From: Pseudomonas umsongensis
Lineage (GTDB): Bacteria; Pseudomonadota; Gammaproteobacteria; Pseudomonadales; Pseudomonadaceae
NCBI RefSeq assembly: GCF_002236105.1
Contig: NZ_NIWU01000001.1
Location: forward strand, 372,001-436,000
DNA: 64,000 nucleotides
Direction of reading: 5' to 3'
Notes under the pieces: model-generated
Database searches by the model: none
What the model was told of the DNA's origin: nothing
The model's input: only the letters and a program-made list of their open reading frames with translations
Made by a program: the position numbers and the translations under genes
Shown: in pieces, positions 1 through 8,019 of the stretch
How positions within the stretch are numbered: the first letter of the stretch is position 1
Layout of the letters: every line of letters begins with the position of its first letter

Positions 1-871
1 AGACGCAGGTCTGGCCAGCATTGCGAAACTTGGCAATCATCGCGCCTTCTACCGCACGCTCAAGGTCGGCATCGTCGAAGACAATGAACGGTGCGTTGCC
101 GCCCAGTTCCAGCGAAACTTTCTTCAGCGTCGGCGCGCACTGCGCCATCAGCAACTTGCCAATCGCCGTGGAGCCGGTGAACGACAGTTTGCGCACCAAT
201 GGGCTTGCCGTCAGCTCAGCGCCGATGGCGATGGCATCGCCGGTGATCACGTTAAAAATACCCGCAGGAATGCCGGCCTGTTCGGCCAGCGCCGCCATGG
301 CCAGCGCCGAGAATGGCGTCTCCGGTGCCGGCTTGACGATGCACGGACAACCGGCGGCCAGCGCCGGGCCGGCCTTGCGGGTGATCATCGCTGCGGGGAA
401 GTTCCACGGCGTGATGGCCGCGACGACACCGATCGGTTCCTTGCTGACGACGATGCGCGCATCGCCCTTGTGGCTGGGAATCGTGTCGCCATAGATGCGC
501 TTGGCTTCTTCGGCGAACCACTCGATGAAACTGGCGGCGTAGAGGATTTCACCCTTGGCTTCGGCCAACGGCTTGCCTTGTTCGAGGGTCAGGATTTCGG
601 CAAGGGCATCGGCGTTTTCCAGCATCAGCGCGTGCCAGCGCTTGAGGGTGTTGCTGCGCTCCTTGGCGGTCAGGGCGCGCCAGGCCGGCCAGGCGTTGTT
701 GGCGGCAACGATGGCTTGGCGGGCGTGCTCAGTGCCAAGGTTCGGCACGCTACCGATGAGTTCACCGGTGGCGGGGTTGAAGATGTCCTGTCGCGCCCCA
801 TCGGGCGCATCCAGCCATTGGCCGTTGATGTACGCCTGCTGGCGGAACAGTTGCGAGGCTGCTGGGCTCAT
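1..871 (-). CDS. gabD: NAD(P)-dependent succinate-semialdehyde dehydrogenase family protein (3' end beyond window)
   Basis: The reverse strand stays open from an ATG at 871 to the left edge, giving the first 290 residues of an aldehyde dehydrogenase. Visible motifs are ITPWNFP in the nucleotide-binding region, FTGSTAIGK, ELGGNAP with the general-base Glu near residue 255, and GQTCV with the catalytic Cys289 in the last codons before the edge. The N-terminus (FNPATGELIGSVPNLG) and spacing fit the GabD subgroup, which oxidises succinate semialdehyde to succinate; related semialdehydes cannot be excluded. It lies downstream of the flavin reductase and is separated from it by a REP pair, so it may be a separate transcription unit or the last gene of that operon. 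Confidence 0.85.
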   Translation of the reverse strand, partial: MSPAASQLFRQQAYINGQWLDAPDGARQDIFNPATGELIGSVPNLGTEHARQAIVAANNAWPAWRALTAKERSNTLKRWHALMLENADALAEILTLEQGKPLAEAKGEILYAASFIEWFAEEAKRIYGDTIPSHKGDARIVVSKEPIGVVAAITPWNFPAAMITRKAGPALAAGCPCIVKPAPETPFSALAMAALAEQAGIPAGIFNVITGDAIAIGAELTASPLVRKLSFTGSTAIGKLLMAQCAPTLKKVSLELGGNAPFIVFDDADLERAVEGAMIAKFRNAGQTCV

Positions 872-907
872 GCCGGCTCCTGGAGAAACATAAAAGACCT
901 ACGCGGG

Positions 908-1004
908 CCCCTGTGGGAGCGGGCTTGCTCGCGAAAGCGGTGGGTCAGTCAATATTGATGTCAACTGACACTCGGCCTTCGCGAGCAAGCCCGCTCCCAC
1001 AGGG
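908..1004. repeat. REPIN (inverted REP pair)
   Basis: Two REP palindromes of the type GGGAGCGGGCTTGCTCGCG face each other about 45 bp apart. REPs of this kind in Pseudomonas are mobilised by RAYT transposases; none is present in this window. Confidence 0.9.
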
Positions 1005-1019
1005 CATTGTGTAGAGCCA

Positions 1020-1505
1020 TCAGGCCAGGGCGGGCAGGGGGCCCAGCTTGCCTTTGTGGTAGATCATCGGCGTCACCGGTTGCTCGGGCAGGATCAGGTT
1101 CTTCACCGCGCCGACGATGATGGCGTGGTCGCCGCCATCGTATTCACGCCACAGTTCGCACTCGATGATCGCCGTGGCTTTGCGCAGCAACGGGTTGCCC
1201 AGTTCGCTCAAGTGCCATTCGATGCCATTGGCCTTATCCTTGCCCTTGCCGGCGAACGCATAGGCTTCGGCGGTCTGGTCGGCGGACAGCAAATGAATTG
1301 CGAATTGCTTGCTGTCGCGCAGGATCGGGTACGTGTCAGAGGCGTAGTTGGGGCAGAACAGCACCAGTGCCGGATCGATCGATAGCGCACTGAAGGCGCT
1401 GGCGGTGATGCCGACGATGCCGCCGTCCGGGTCCAGGGTGGTGACCACCGTGACCCCGGAAGGGAACGAGCTCATGACGTCTTTGTAAATGCCGGGTTCG
1501 ATCAT
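1020..1505 (-). CDS. flavin reductase-like domain protein
   Basis: This 161-residue protein has the flavin reductase fold of the HpaC type: SSFPSGVTVVTT at the start, GITASAFSALSIDPALVLFC in the FMN site, and a C-terminal GDHAIIVG strand. Such proteins reduce FMN or FAD with NAD(P)H and normally supply a partner flavin monooxygenase. The ATG at 1505 follows a GGAG ribosome site. The gene starts 12 bp after the aldehyde dehydrogenase stop, so the two are co-transcribed. No oxygenase partner is seen in the window; one may lie beyond the left edge. Confidence 0.85.
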   Translation of the reverse strand: MIEPGIYKDVMSSFPSGVTVVTTLDPDGGIVGITASAFSALSIDPALVLFCPNYASDTYPILRDSKQFAIHLLSADQTAEAYAFAGKGKDKANGIEWHLSELGNPLLRKATAIIECELWREYDGGDHAIIVGAVKNLILPEQPVTPMIYHKGKLGPLPALA

Positions 1506-1517
1506 TTCTCAGGACTC

Positions 1518-2999
1518 CTAGCGCATCACAAACGGATCAGGCATCGGTGCCTGGGAAAGATTGATCCACACCGTTTTCAGCTCGGTGTAGGCCAGCACGG
1601 AATCGATGCCGCTTTCGCGTCCATAGCCACTGTTCTTGAAGCCGCCGATCGGCGCCATGGCCGACACGGCGCGGTAGGTATTGACCCAGATGATCCCCGA
1701 ACGCACGTCCCGGGCCAGGCGATGGGCACGGCCCAGGTCGCGGGTCCAGATGCCGGCGGCGAGGCCGAACTGCGAGTCGTTGGCAATCGCCAGGGCTTCG
1801 GCTTCGTCCTTGAAACGGATGACCGAGGCCACCGGACCAAAGACTTCTTCCTGCATGATCTTCATCGAGTTGCGGTCGCATTCGAACAGGGTCGGCTCAT
1901 AGAACCAGCCTTCGCCCAGGTTCTGCGGACGCTTGCCACCGAGGCGCAAACGCGCACCTTCGGCAATGGCATCCGCCACCAGGCCTTCCACCACGGCCAG
2001 TTGCTGGGCAGTGGCCATCGGGCCCATTTCACTGCTGTCTTCCTGCGGGTTGCCGATGCGGATGCGCTGGGCGCGTTCCACCAGGCGAGCGACGAATTCG
2101 TCGTAGATTTCGTCCTGCACCAACAGACGCGAACCCGACACACAGCTTTGCCCGGACGCGGCATAGATCCCGGCGATGGCGCCGTTGATCGCGCTGTCGA
2201 GGTCGGCGTCGGCGAAAATGATGTTCGGCGATTTGCCGCCCAGTTCCAGGGACAATTTCGCGAAGTTCTCGGCACTGCTGCGCACCACATGCCGGGCCGT
2301 GGCCGCGCCGCCGGTGAAGGCGATCTTGCGTACCAGCGGATGGCGGGTCAGGGCGGCGCCGGTGCTCGGGCCGTAACCGGTGACGACATTGACCACTCCC
2401 GGTGGAATCCCGGCTTCCAGCGCCAGGCGCGCCAGTTCCAGAATGGTCGCCGAGGCGTGTTCGGACGGCTTGATCACGATGGTATTGCCTGCCGCGAGGG
2501 CCGGCGCCAGTTTGATTGCGGTCAGGTACAGCGGACTGTTCCACGGAATGATCGCGGCGACCACGCCCATGGCTTCGTGCACGGTGTAGGCAAACAGGTC
2601 CGGCTTGTCGAGGGGCAGGGTGCCGCCTTCGAGTTTGTCGGCCAGGCCTGCGGTGTAGTGGAAGAACTCCGGCAAATAGCCGACCTGGCCGCGGGTCTCG
2701 CGGATCAGCTTGCCGTTGTCGCGGCTTTCCAGCTGCGCCAGTTGTTCCTTGTTTTCGGCGATCAGGTCGCCCAGGCGCCGCAGCAACTTGCCGCGTGCCG
2801 TGGCGGTCAGACTGCGCCAGGCCGGGCTGTCGAAGGCGCCCTGCGCCGCCTGTACGGCGCGCTCGACGTCGGCTTCGTCGGCATCGGGCAATTCGGCCCA
2901 AGGTTCGGCCAGGGCCGGATTGAGGCTTTCAAAAGTCTTGCCGGACAGGGCATCGACCCATTCACCGCCGATGCACATCTGGAAGCGTGAGAGAGTCAT
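1518..2999 (-). CDS. aldehyde dehydrogenase family protein
   Basis: A full-length 493-residue NAD(P)-dependent aldehyde dehydrogenase. Visible are IIPWNSP, the GYGPSTGAAL cofactor loop, FTGG, ELGGKSPN with Glu252, and ASGQSCV with the nucleophile Cys286. The sequence type resembles betaine-aldehyde, 2-aminomuconate-semialdehyde or carboxymethyl-hydroxymuconate-semialdehyde dehydrogenases, but the substrate cannot be read from the sequence. Its start overlaps the stop of the alpha/beta hydrolase gene by an ATGA junction, so translation is probably coupled. The operon is DUF1185, hydrolase, this enzyme, flavin reductase. Confidence 0.92.
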   Translation of the reverse strand: MTLSRFQMCIGGEWVDALSGKTFESLNPALAEPWAELPDADEADVERAVQAAQGAFDSPAWRSLTATARGKLLRRLGDLIAENKEQLAQLESRDNGKLIRETRGQVGYLPEFFHYTAGLADKLEGGTLPLDKPDLFAYTVHEAMGVVAAIIPWNSPLYLTAIKLAPALAAGNTIVIKPSEHASATILELARLALEAGIPPGVVNVVTGYGPSTGAALTRHPLVRKIAFTGGAATARHVVRSSAENFAKLSLELGGKSPNIIFADADLDSAINGAIAGIYAASGQSCVSGSRLLVQDEIYDEFVARLVERAQRIRIGNPQEDSSEMGPMATAQQLAVVEGLVADAIAEGARLRLGGKRPQNLGEGWFYEPTLFECDRNSMKIMQEEVFGPVASVIRFKDEAEALAIANDSQFGLAAGIWTRDLGRAHRLARDVRSGIIWVNTYRAVSAMAPIGGFKNSGYGRESGIDSVLAYTELKTVWINLSQAPMPDPFVMR

Positions 3000-3829
3000 G
3001 CAACGATCCCCTTAATCTGGTTTGGTCGGGCGTGCGCCGTGTCGAGGAACTCCAGCAACAGCTGGTTGACCAGGCGCGGCGATTCTACGGGCATCATATG
3101 CCGCTGCTCGCCGAGTACGGCAACCTTGGCGCCGGGAATGCGCCCGGCCAGTTGCTCGGCCATTTCCGGGGTCGACCCCGGATCGAGTTCGCCGGTAGCG
3201 ACCAGCGTCGGCACCTGGATGCTGGCCAGGTCATCGGCGCGGTACATGTCCTGGGTGGCGAACAATTCATAGGTAGTCAGGTAGCCCTGCGGATCATTCT
3301 GCGCGAGCGTCTGGCGCAAAGCGGCGATCTGCGCCGGATTGGCTGCCTGGTATTCGCGGCTGAACCAGCGCGACAGTGCGGCTTCGGCGTTGGCATCCGG
3401 CCCGTGTTCGGCCGCCTGGGCTGTGCGGGCGATGACACCGGCGCGTTGCTCGGCGGTGCGATTGAACACACTGTTGAGCACCACAAGGCTCTGCAGGCGC
3501 TGCGGGTAATGCAGGGCAAAAGCCCGCGCCACCAGGCCGCCCATGGAGAAACCGATCACTGCCGCCTTGGGCAATTGCAAATGATCGAGCAGCTCCAGCA
3601 ACTGGTCGGCGTAACCGAGCAGCGGCGTGCCGCTTTCCGGACGCGGGCTGGCGCCATGACCGAGCATGTCGTAGGCGATCACGCGGTATTGGGTGGCCAG
3701 GCCAACGATCTGGCCGCCCCACATTTCTTTGTTCAGGCCCACGCCGTGGATCAAGACCACGGGCTGGCCTTGGCCGGTCGCCAGGTAACTGGTGCCAGCC
3801 GGGGTGCGTTCAGCGGTGAGCCGAATCAT
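2996..3829 (-). CDS. alpha/beta fold hydrolase
   Basis: A 277-residue alpha/beta hydrolase. The oxyanion motif HGVGLN lies near residue 29, the nucleophile elbow is GFSMGG with Ser95, and a C-terminal GEQRHMMP supplies the catalytic His. It resembles 3-oxoadipate enol-lactonase-like and carboxylesterase-like members. I chose the ATG at 3829 because AGGAGCG sits at the right distance before it; an in-frame ATG five codons upstream at 3844 is the alternative. Its context between a DUF1185 protein and an aldehyde dehydrogenase suggests it cleaves a lactone or ester intermediate that yields an aldehyde precursor; that is inference. Confidence 0.88.
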   Translation of the reverse strand: MIRLTAERTPAGTSYLATGQGQPVVLIHGVGLNKEMWGGQIVGLATQYRVIAYDMLGHGASPRPESGTPLLGYADQLLELLDHLQLPKAAVIGFSMGGLVARAFALHYPQRLQSLVVLNSVFNRTAEQRAGVIARTAQAAEHGPDANAEAALSRWFSREYQAANPAQIAALRQTLAQNDPQGYLTTYELFATQDMYRADDLASIQVPTLVATGELDPGSTPEMAEQLAGRIPGAKVAVLGEQRHMMPVESPRLVNQLLLEFLDTAHARPNQIKGIVA

Positions 3830-3871
3830 GGAGCGCTCCTGCATACCTTTTTGTTGTAGTGACCGACCGGC

Positions 3872-4462
3872 TTACTGGGCTTTTTCGGCGGCCAGTTCTT
3901 CCAGGTCGATGTAGCGATTGCCGATGCGTGGGTGCAGGCGGCCGCCATCGGCGCAACCCAGGACCACGACGATTTCGTCGGCACGCGGCGCGTCTTCGAT
4001 CTGCATTTCCAGGGTGATGTAGTGCGAACGCAGGCCTTCGTCGTCCTTGTGCATCATCGGGATCTGGATCGAGGTGCCCGGGCCGCCGCGCTTGTTGGTG
4101 AAGCTCAGGTAGCTCTTGGCTTTCACCGCTTCGCGGTAGTGGTTGCCGAAGCGCAGGGTGTGGATCACCGCGGAGGCGTGTTCGATTTCACCGTCGGCGC
4201 CGACCACGGCGGCCTTGCCGTACGCTTCGATTTTCTCGGCACCGCCGATGATGCCCACCAGGCGCTCGACCATCAGCGCGCCGAGGTCGGAGCAGTTGGC
4301 GCGGATTTGCGGCTTGAGGTCTTCAACGAAGCCGTTGCCCAACCAAGGGTTCTTCATCACAACGGCCAGCCCGACCATGGTTACGGGCTTGTCGGTGGCC
4401 TTGCCGCCTTCAATGAAGGTTTCTTCGACATAGCTGACGATCTTGCGGATTTCGAAACTCAT
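3872..4462 (-). CDS. amino acid synthesis family protein (DUF1185)
   Basis: A 196-residue protein of the DUF1185 (amino acid synthesis, PF06684) family, recognised from the N-terminus EIRKIVSYVEETFIEGGK, the central EAYGKAAVVGADGEIEHA and the C-terminal GCADGGRLHPRIGNR. The biochemical role of the family is not known to me. The ATG at 4462 is preceded by GGAGCAGCTC; a longer in-frame extension would run through the operator and promoter region and is rejected. It is the first gene of a four-gene catabolic operon. Confidence 0.85.
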   Translation of the reverse strand: MSFEIRKIVSYVEETFIEGGKATDKPVTMVGLAVVMKNPWLGNGFVEDLKPQIRANCSDLGALMVERLVGIIGGAEKIEAYGKAAVVGADGEIEHASAVIHTLRFGNHYREAVKAKSYLSFTNKRGGPGTSIQIPMMHKDDEGLRSHYITLEMQIEDAPRADEIVVVLGCADGGRLHPRIGNRYIDLEELAAEKAQ

Positions 4463-4503
4463 GAGCTGCTCCGTATCAGGGTGAAAAAGCGTTTGTGCGT
4501 ATG

Positions 4504-4515
4504 ATGGTATACCAT
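4504..4515. promoter_or_regulatory. perfect 12-bp palindromic operator upstream of the DUF1185 operon
   Basis: ATGGTATACCAT is a perfect palindrome 42 bp upstream of the DUF1185 start codon. Its TGGTATACCA core matches the general form of FadR-type GntR operators (TGGTnnnACCA-like). It is the only evident control site for the operon. No dedicated regulator gene adjoins it in the window. Confidence 0.5.
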
Positions 4516-4571
4516 AATACCGGATGCGCAATACCCTGAAAGGAGTTTCTGGTCGGATGGTGATGAAAACT

Positions 4572-4664
4572 GTAGGAGCGAGGCTTACCCGCGAAGGCGG
4601 CCTGTCAGCCGACCTGCGTTTGGTTGACTGCGGACAGACCAGCAATCCGGTCGGCTGTCAGGGA
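4572..4664 (+). repeat. degenerate REP with repeat-family flank
   Basis: A REP-like stretch (GTAGGAGCGAGG...CGCGAAGGCGGCC) is followed by a piece resembling the A-unit 3' flank (CAGCCGACCTG). It forms the left border of repeat locus 1. Confidence 0.6.
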
Positions 4665-4967
4665 GTACATATCCATTGCTGCGATAACGGCCTCCTATGG
4701 TTTCGCTTTTACAGCGACTCCCTTTTTCAAACACCAAAAAGGAAGCAAAAGGCTTTGCCCCACCACTCGGTGCCTCGCTGGGGCTCGGCATGCCCTCTCT
4801 CCGGCATTGCTCCGTGGGTCGCCGCGATGGGCCATCCATGGCCCAGCGCGGCTAAACCGGCGTCCTGCCGGTTTACCCACTGCGCAATGCCTGCGTTCGG
4901 CCATCGTGGTTAACGGGGCGCCCAGATCAAAAACAAAAGCGAGGCGGCCTTAAAGCCGACCTGACTT
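4665..4967 (+). repeat. A unit, copy A1
   Basis: It runs from the GTACATATCC terminus to GCCGACCTGACT. It carries the TCGCT/AGCGA version of the terminal hairpin and the AAACCGGC/GCCGGTTT hairpin. Confidence 0.85.
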
Positions 4968-4982
4968 TGACGGGTGTACCTC

Positions 4983-5117
4983 GATTGATCGTTCCCACGC
5001 TCTGCGTGGGAATGCCGCCAGGGACGCTCCGCGTTCCGCTGACGACGCATTAGTTGAGCCGTACGCAACGGTGATGCGGGGCGTCACAGGAAGCCCTGTG
5101 TGAAATTGGTTGCCTGC
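4983..5117 (+). repeat. C spacer repeat
   Basis: This is a roughly 130-bp unit that begins with a TTCCCACGC/GCGTGGGAA hairpin and ends GAAATTGGTTG. It separates A units and recurs at 5464-5598, 5945-6079, 25323-25456, 25816-25950 and 26311-26448, and inverted at 42913-43043 and 43392-43525. In most cases it directly follows a single REP. Confidence 0.8.
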
Positions 5118-5421
5118 GTACATATCCGTTGCTGCGGTAACGGCGGCTTATGGTTTCGCCCTTACGGCGACTCCCTTTTCCAAACGCCGAAAAGGAAGCA
5201 AAAGGCTTTGCCCCACCACTCGGTGCCTCGCTGGGGCTCGGCATGCCCTCTCTCCGGCATTGCTCCGTGGGTCGCCGCGATGGGCCATCCATGGCCCAGC
5301 GCGGCTAAACCGGCGTCCTGCCGGTTTCCCCACTGCGCAATGCCTGCGTTCGGCCATCGTGGTTAACGGGGCGCCCGCGATCAACAGCAAAGCGAGGCGG
5401 CCTTAAAGCCGACCTGACTTT
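5118..5421 (+). repeat. A unit, copy A2
   Basis: This is a good reference copy. Its hairpins are at 5156-5170 (TCGCC, loop CTTAC, GGCGA), 5274-5305 (GCCGCGATGGGCCA stem with one A-G mismatch) and 5307-5327 (AAACCGGC, loop GTCCT, GCCGGTTT). Confidence 0.85.
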
Positions 5422-5598
5422 GACGGGTGCACCTGGATCCCCTGTGGGAGCGAGCCTGCTGGCGATTGATCGTTCCCACGCTCTGCGTGGGAATGCCGCC
5501 AGGGACGCTCTGCGTTCCGCTGACGACGCATTAATTGAGCCGTGCGCAGCAGTGATGTGGGGCGTCACAGGAAGCCCTATGTGAAATTGGTTGCCTGC

Positions 5599-5902
5599 GT
5601 ACATATCCATTGCTGCGGTAACGGCCACCTATGGTTTCGCCCTTACGGCGACTCCCTTTTCCAAACGCCGAAAAGGAAGCAAAAGGCTTTTGCCCCACCA
5701 CTCGGTGCCTCGCTTAGGCTCGGCATGCCAGAACGAAGGCATTGCTCCGTGGGTCGCCGCGATGGGCCATCCATGGCCCATCGCGGCTAAACCGGCGTCC
5801 TGCCGTTTTCCCCACTGCGCAATGCCTGCGTTCGGCCATCGTGGTTAACGGGGCGCCCAGATCAAAAACAAAAGCGAGGCGGCCTGACAGCCGACCTGAC
5901 TT
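5599..5902 (+). repeat. A unit, copy A3
   Basis: Same layout as A2. The central hairpin is fully paired here because the G mismatch is replaced by T (TGGCCCATCGCGGC), and the loop between ATGCC and GGCAT reads AGAACGAA instead of CTCTCTCC. Confidence 0.85.
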
Positions 5903-6079
5903 TTCGGGTGCACCTGGATCCCCTGTGGGAGCGAGCCTGCTCGCGATTGATCGTTCCCACGCGCAGCAAAGGAATGCCGCCAGGGACGCTCCGCGTTCCG
6001 CTGACGACGCATTAATTGAGCCGTGCGCAACGGTGATGCGAAGCGTCACAGGAAGCCCTGTGTGAAGTTGGTTGTCGGA

Positions 6080-6382
6080 GTACATATCCATTGCTGCGAT
6101 AACGGCCACTTAGGGTTTCGCTTTTACAGCGACTCCCTTTTTCAAACGCCAAAAAGGAAGCAAAAGGCTTTGCCCCACCACTCGGTGCCTCGCTGGGGCT
6201 CGGCATGCCCTCTCTCCGGCATTGCTCCGTGGGTCGCCGCGATGGGCCATCCATGGCCCAGCGCGGCTAAACCGGCGTCCTGCCGGTTTACCCACTGCGC
6301 AATGCCTGCGTTCGGCCATCGTGGTTAACGGGGCGCTCGCGATCAACAGCAAAGCGAGGCGGCCTTAAAGCCGACCTGACTT
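6080..6382 (+). repeat. A unit, copy A4
   Basis: Same layout, with the TCGCT/AGCGA version of the terminal hairpin. It is the last A unit of locus 1. Confidence 0.85.
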
Positions 6383-6400
6383 TGACGGGTGTACCTCGAT

Positions 6401-6522
6401 CCCCTGTAGGAGTGAGCATGCTCCGGGCGGCGTTCCGACGATGGTCGTTAACGATGACGCGGGGCACCTGGTAGCCCGCGGTGCTCTCAGGTTCATCGCG
6501 AGCATGCTCGCTCCTACAGAGG
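6401..6522. repeat. REPIN between A4 and the inverted B unit
   Basis: Two REP arms (GTAGGAGTGAGCATGCTC and GAGCATGCTCGCTCCTAC) face each other and form the hinge of composite locus 1. Confidence 0.85.
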
Positions 6523-6540
6523 GTATGCGTATGGCTTCCG

Positions 6541-6863
6541 GTCAGGCCGGCCGGTCGGCCGCCTCGCTTTTGATTGTGATCTGGCTTTTGATTTTCTTGC
6601 CCCCTCGAGAGGCCGAGTGGAGGTTCTGCGCAGTGGGTAAACCGGCAAGGATGCCGGTTTAGCCGCGCTGGGCCAAGGATGGCCCATCGCGGCGGGCCCA
6701 CGGAGCAGGACCGGAGCGAGGGTATGCCGAGCCTTAGCGAGGCACCGAACGCCAGGGGCAAGAGCCCTTGGTTACTTGGGGCCGGGCGGCGTTCCGTTTT
6801 TCCAAGTGACTCGCCGTAAGGGCGAAACCCCAAGTGGTCGTTACCGCAGCAATGGATATGTAC
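6541..6863 (-). repeat. B unit, copy B1 (inverted)
   Basis: It reads from the right as GTACATATCC to the GGCCGCC end. It shares the terminus, the terminal hairpin, the central GCCGCG hairpin and the AAACCGGC hairpin with A units. It differs in the stretch after the hairpin (CCAAGTAACC...CCAGGGGCAAGAG) and ends with CCTCTCGAGGGGG. Confidence 0.8.
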
Positions 6864-6889
6864 GCCTGAAAGACAATTATCGCCTGCCA

Positions 6890-6971
6890 GGACGCCTTCG
6901 CCGGCAAGCCTGGCTCCTACAGTTAAAGCGGAACCCTGAGTGGTCGTTACCGCAGGAATGGATATGTACAC
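6890..6971 (-). repeat. mini-element: terminus joined directly to a REP
   Basis: A REP-like CTTCGCCGGCAAGCCTGGCTCC is followed by the inverted terminus ending GGATATGTAC, without any unit body. It has the same context as the copy at 27257-27347. Confidence 0.7.
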
Positions 6972-7008
6972 CAAGGGAACGGCTCGGCTGTCAGAGCTGA
7001 AACCTGCC

Positions 7009-7989
7009 TCAGACACCAATATTCGAAGACGCAGCCAACCGAACCCCACTGCGCACTTCCCTGGCCGTACACCCAAAGTGCTGGCGAAAGCTTCGCGTAA
7101 ATTGCGCCTGGTCGCTGAAGCCCCAGCGCATGGCCAGCTCGCCGATCGACAGGTGGCAGTTGGGGTCGCGCAGGCCTCTGTTGACCGCCTCAAGGCGGCG
7201 CAGGCGAATCCATTCGCCGAGGCTGTAGGACGTGGTGCTGAAGAGTTTGTGCACATAACGCACGGACAACCCGCAGGCCTCGGCGATCATCGGCGGCGCC
7301 AGGTCCGGGTTGCCCAGTTGCTGGTCGACGTACTGCTCGATGCGTTGCAAATGCAGGGCGGCCAGGTTCGAGCTTTCGCTGCTCAGCACCCGCTCATCAT
7401 CACGCAATGCCATCAACAACGTCGAAAGGGCCTGCTCCAGCAGCATATGCCGGGCGGCCTCGTCGCACTCGTCGAAACGTGCGGCGCACATCGCCAGTTG
7501 GTCGACAAAGACCCGCCCGAGTGCGCGCCTGGCGTCGAAGCACAGGCGCGTGTAGCGTTCGGCTCCGCGCAATTGGCCATGCAGCGCGCGTTCGGGGAGC
7601 TTGAACACCCACAGATCGTTGTCGCTGGCATAGTGAAAGCGGTAGGGCGCGTCGCCCCGTTCGAAGATGAAACCACCCGGTTGGCAATGCAAGGCGCGGC
7701 CGTCCTGTTCGAAATGCACTTCGCTGCGCCGCGGTACGGTGACGAGGTAGCAGGCTTCGTGGTCTTCGCTGACCTGGGCTTTGCTGCGCGAATAGCCCAG
7801 TTGGCTGGAGCGCAAGCGAGAAAGGGTTAGCGCGGTGCTGCCGGTTTCCCAGATCTGCAGGCTGCCGCTGAAAGGGCGGTCAGGTGCGAATTCCAGGGAC
7901 AGCGGAAAGTAGGCACTGCCAATGGCCTGGGCCCAGAGCGGCTGGCGTTGACTGTCTGGCCAGGAGCGTGTGGAGAGTTTGTAGGCCAT
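7009..7989 (-). CDS. AraC family transcriptional regulator
   Basis: A 326-residue regulator with an N-terminal sensing domain and a C-terminal double helix-turn-helix. The first helix pair is around MIAEACGLSVRYVHKLF and the second around LAMRWGFSDQAQFTRSF, ending with the AraC signature FGCTAREVRS. The ATG at 7989 is preceded by GAGGG. It sits directly downstream of hyuA on the same strand and is the probable regulator of hyuBA; it could also be autoregulated. Twin AGTGCACT octamers upstream of hyuB are candidate sites. Confidence 0.9.
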   Translation of the reverse strand: MAYKLSTRSWPDSQRQPLWAQAIGSAYFPLSLEFAPDRPFSGSLQIWETGSTALTLSRLRSSQLGYSRSKAQVSEDHEACYLVTVPRRSEVHFEQDGRALHCQPGGFIFERGDAPYRFHYASDNDLWVFKLPERALHGQLRGAERYTRLCFDARRALGRVFVDQLAMCAARFDECDEAARHMLLEQALSTLLMALRDDERVLSSESSNLAALHLQRIEQYVDQQLGNPDLAPPMIAEACGLSVRYVHKLFSTTSYSLGEWIRLRRLEAVNRGLRDPNCHLSIGELAMRWGFSDQAQFTRSFRQHFGCTAREVRSGVRLAASSNIGV

Positions 7990-8019
7990 GGCTGCCCTCG
8001 TATCTTTTTTATTATGAGG

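Larger units (their letters stand above)
4665..6863. repeat. composite repeat locus 1: (A-C)x3-A, REP pair, inverted B
   Basis: This stretch carries no gene. It contains four forward A units with C spacers at a period of about 450-480 bp, then a REPIN, then one B unit in reverse orientation. Both outer ends are the same GTACATATCC terminus pointing outward, as in terminal inverted repeats. It lies between the DUF1185 promoter and the 3' end of an AraC gene. No transposase-like frame and no clear target duplication are seen. Confidence 0.8.

Noticed and set aside
1722..2990. Long plus-strand frame of 422 codons opposite the aldehyde dehydrogenase gene.
   Set aside because: It is the antisense shadow of a clear aldehyde dehydrogenase; its translation is His- and Arg-rich without any known motif.
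5050..5390. Long open frames of about 80-130 codons repeated in most A units on both strands (for example those containing GRRFSRAGP or PARLNRRPAG).
   Set aside because: They recur only because the repeats recur, they exist on both strands of the same DNA, no consistent ribosome site precedes them, and changes between copies preserve base pairing rather than codons. They are probably spurious, although databases may carry them as hypothetical proteins.
4665..6863. Insertion sequence with a transposase.
   Set aside because: No transposase-like frame or catalytic motif is present in any of the loci, and no target-site duplication could be seen at the borders.
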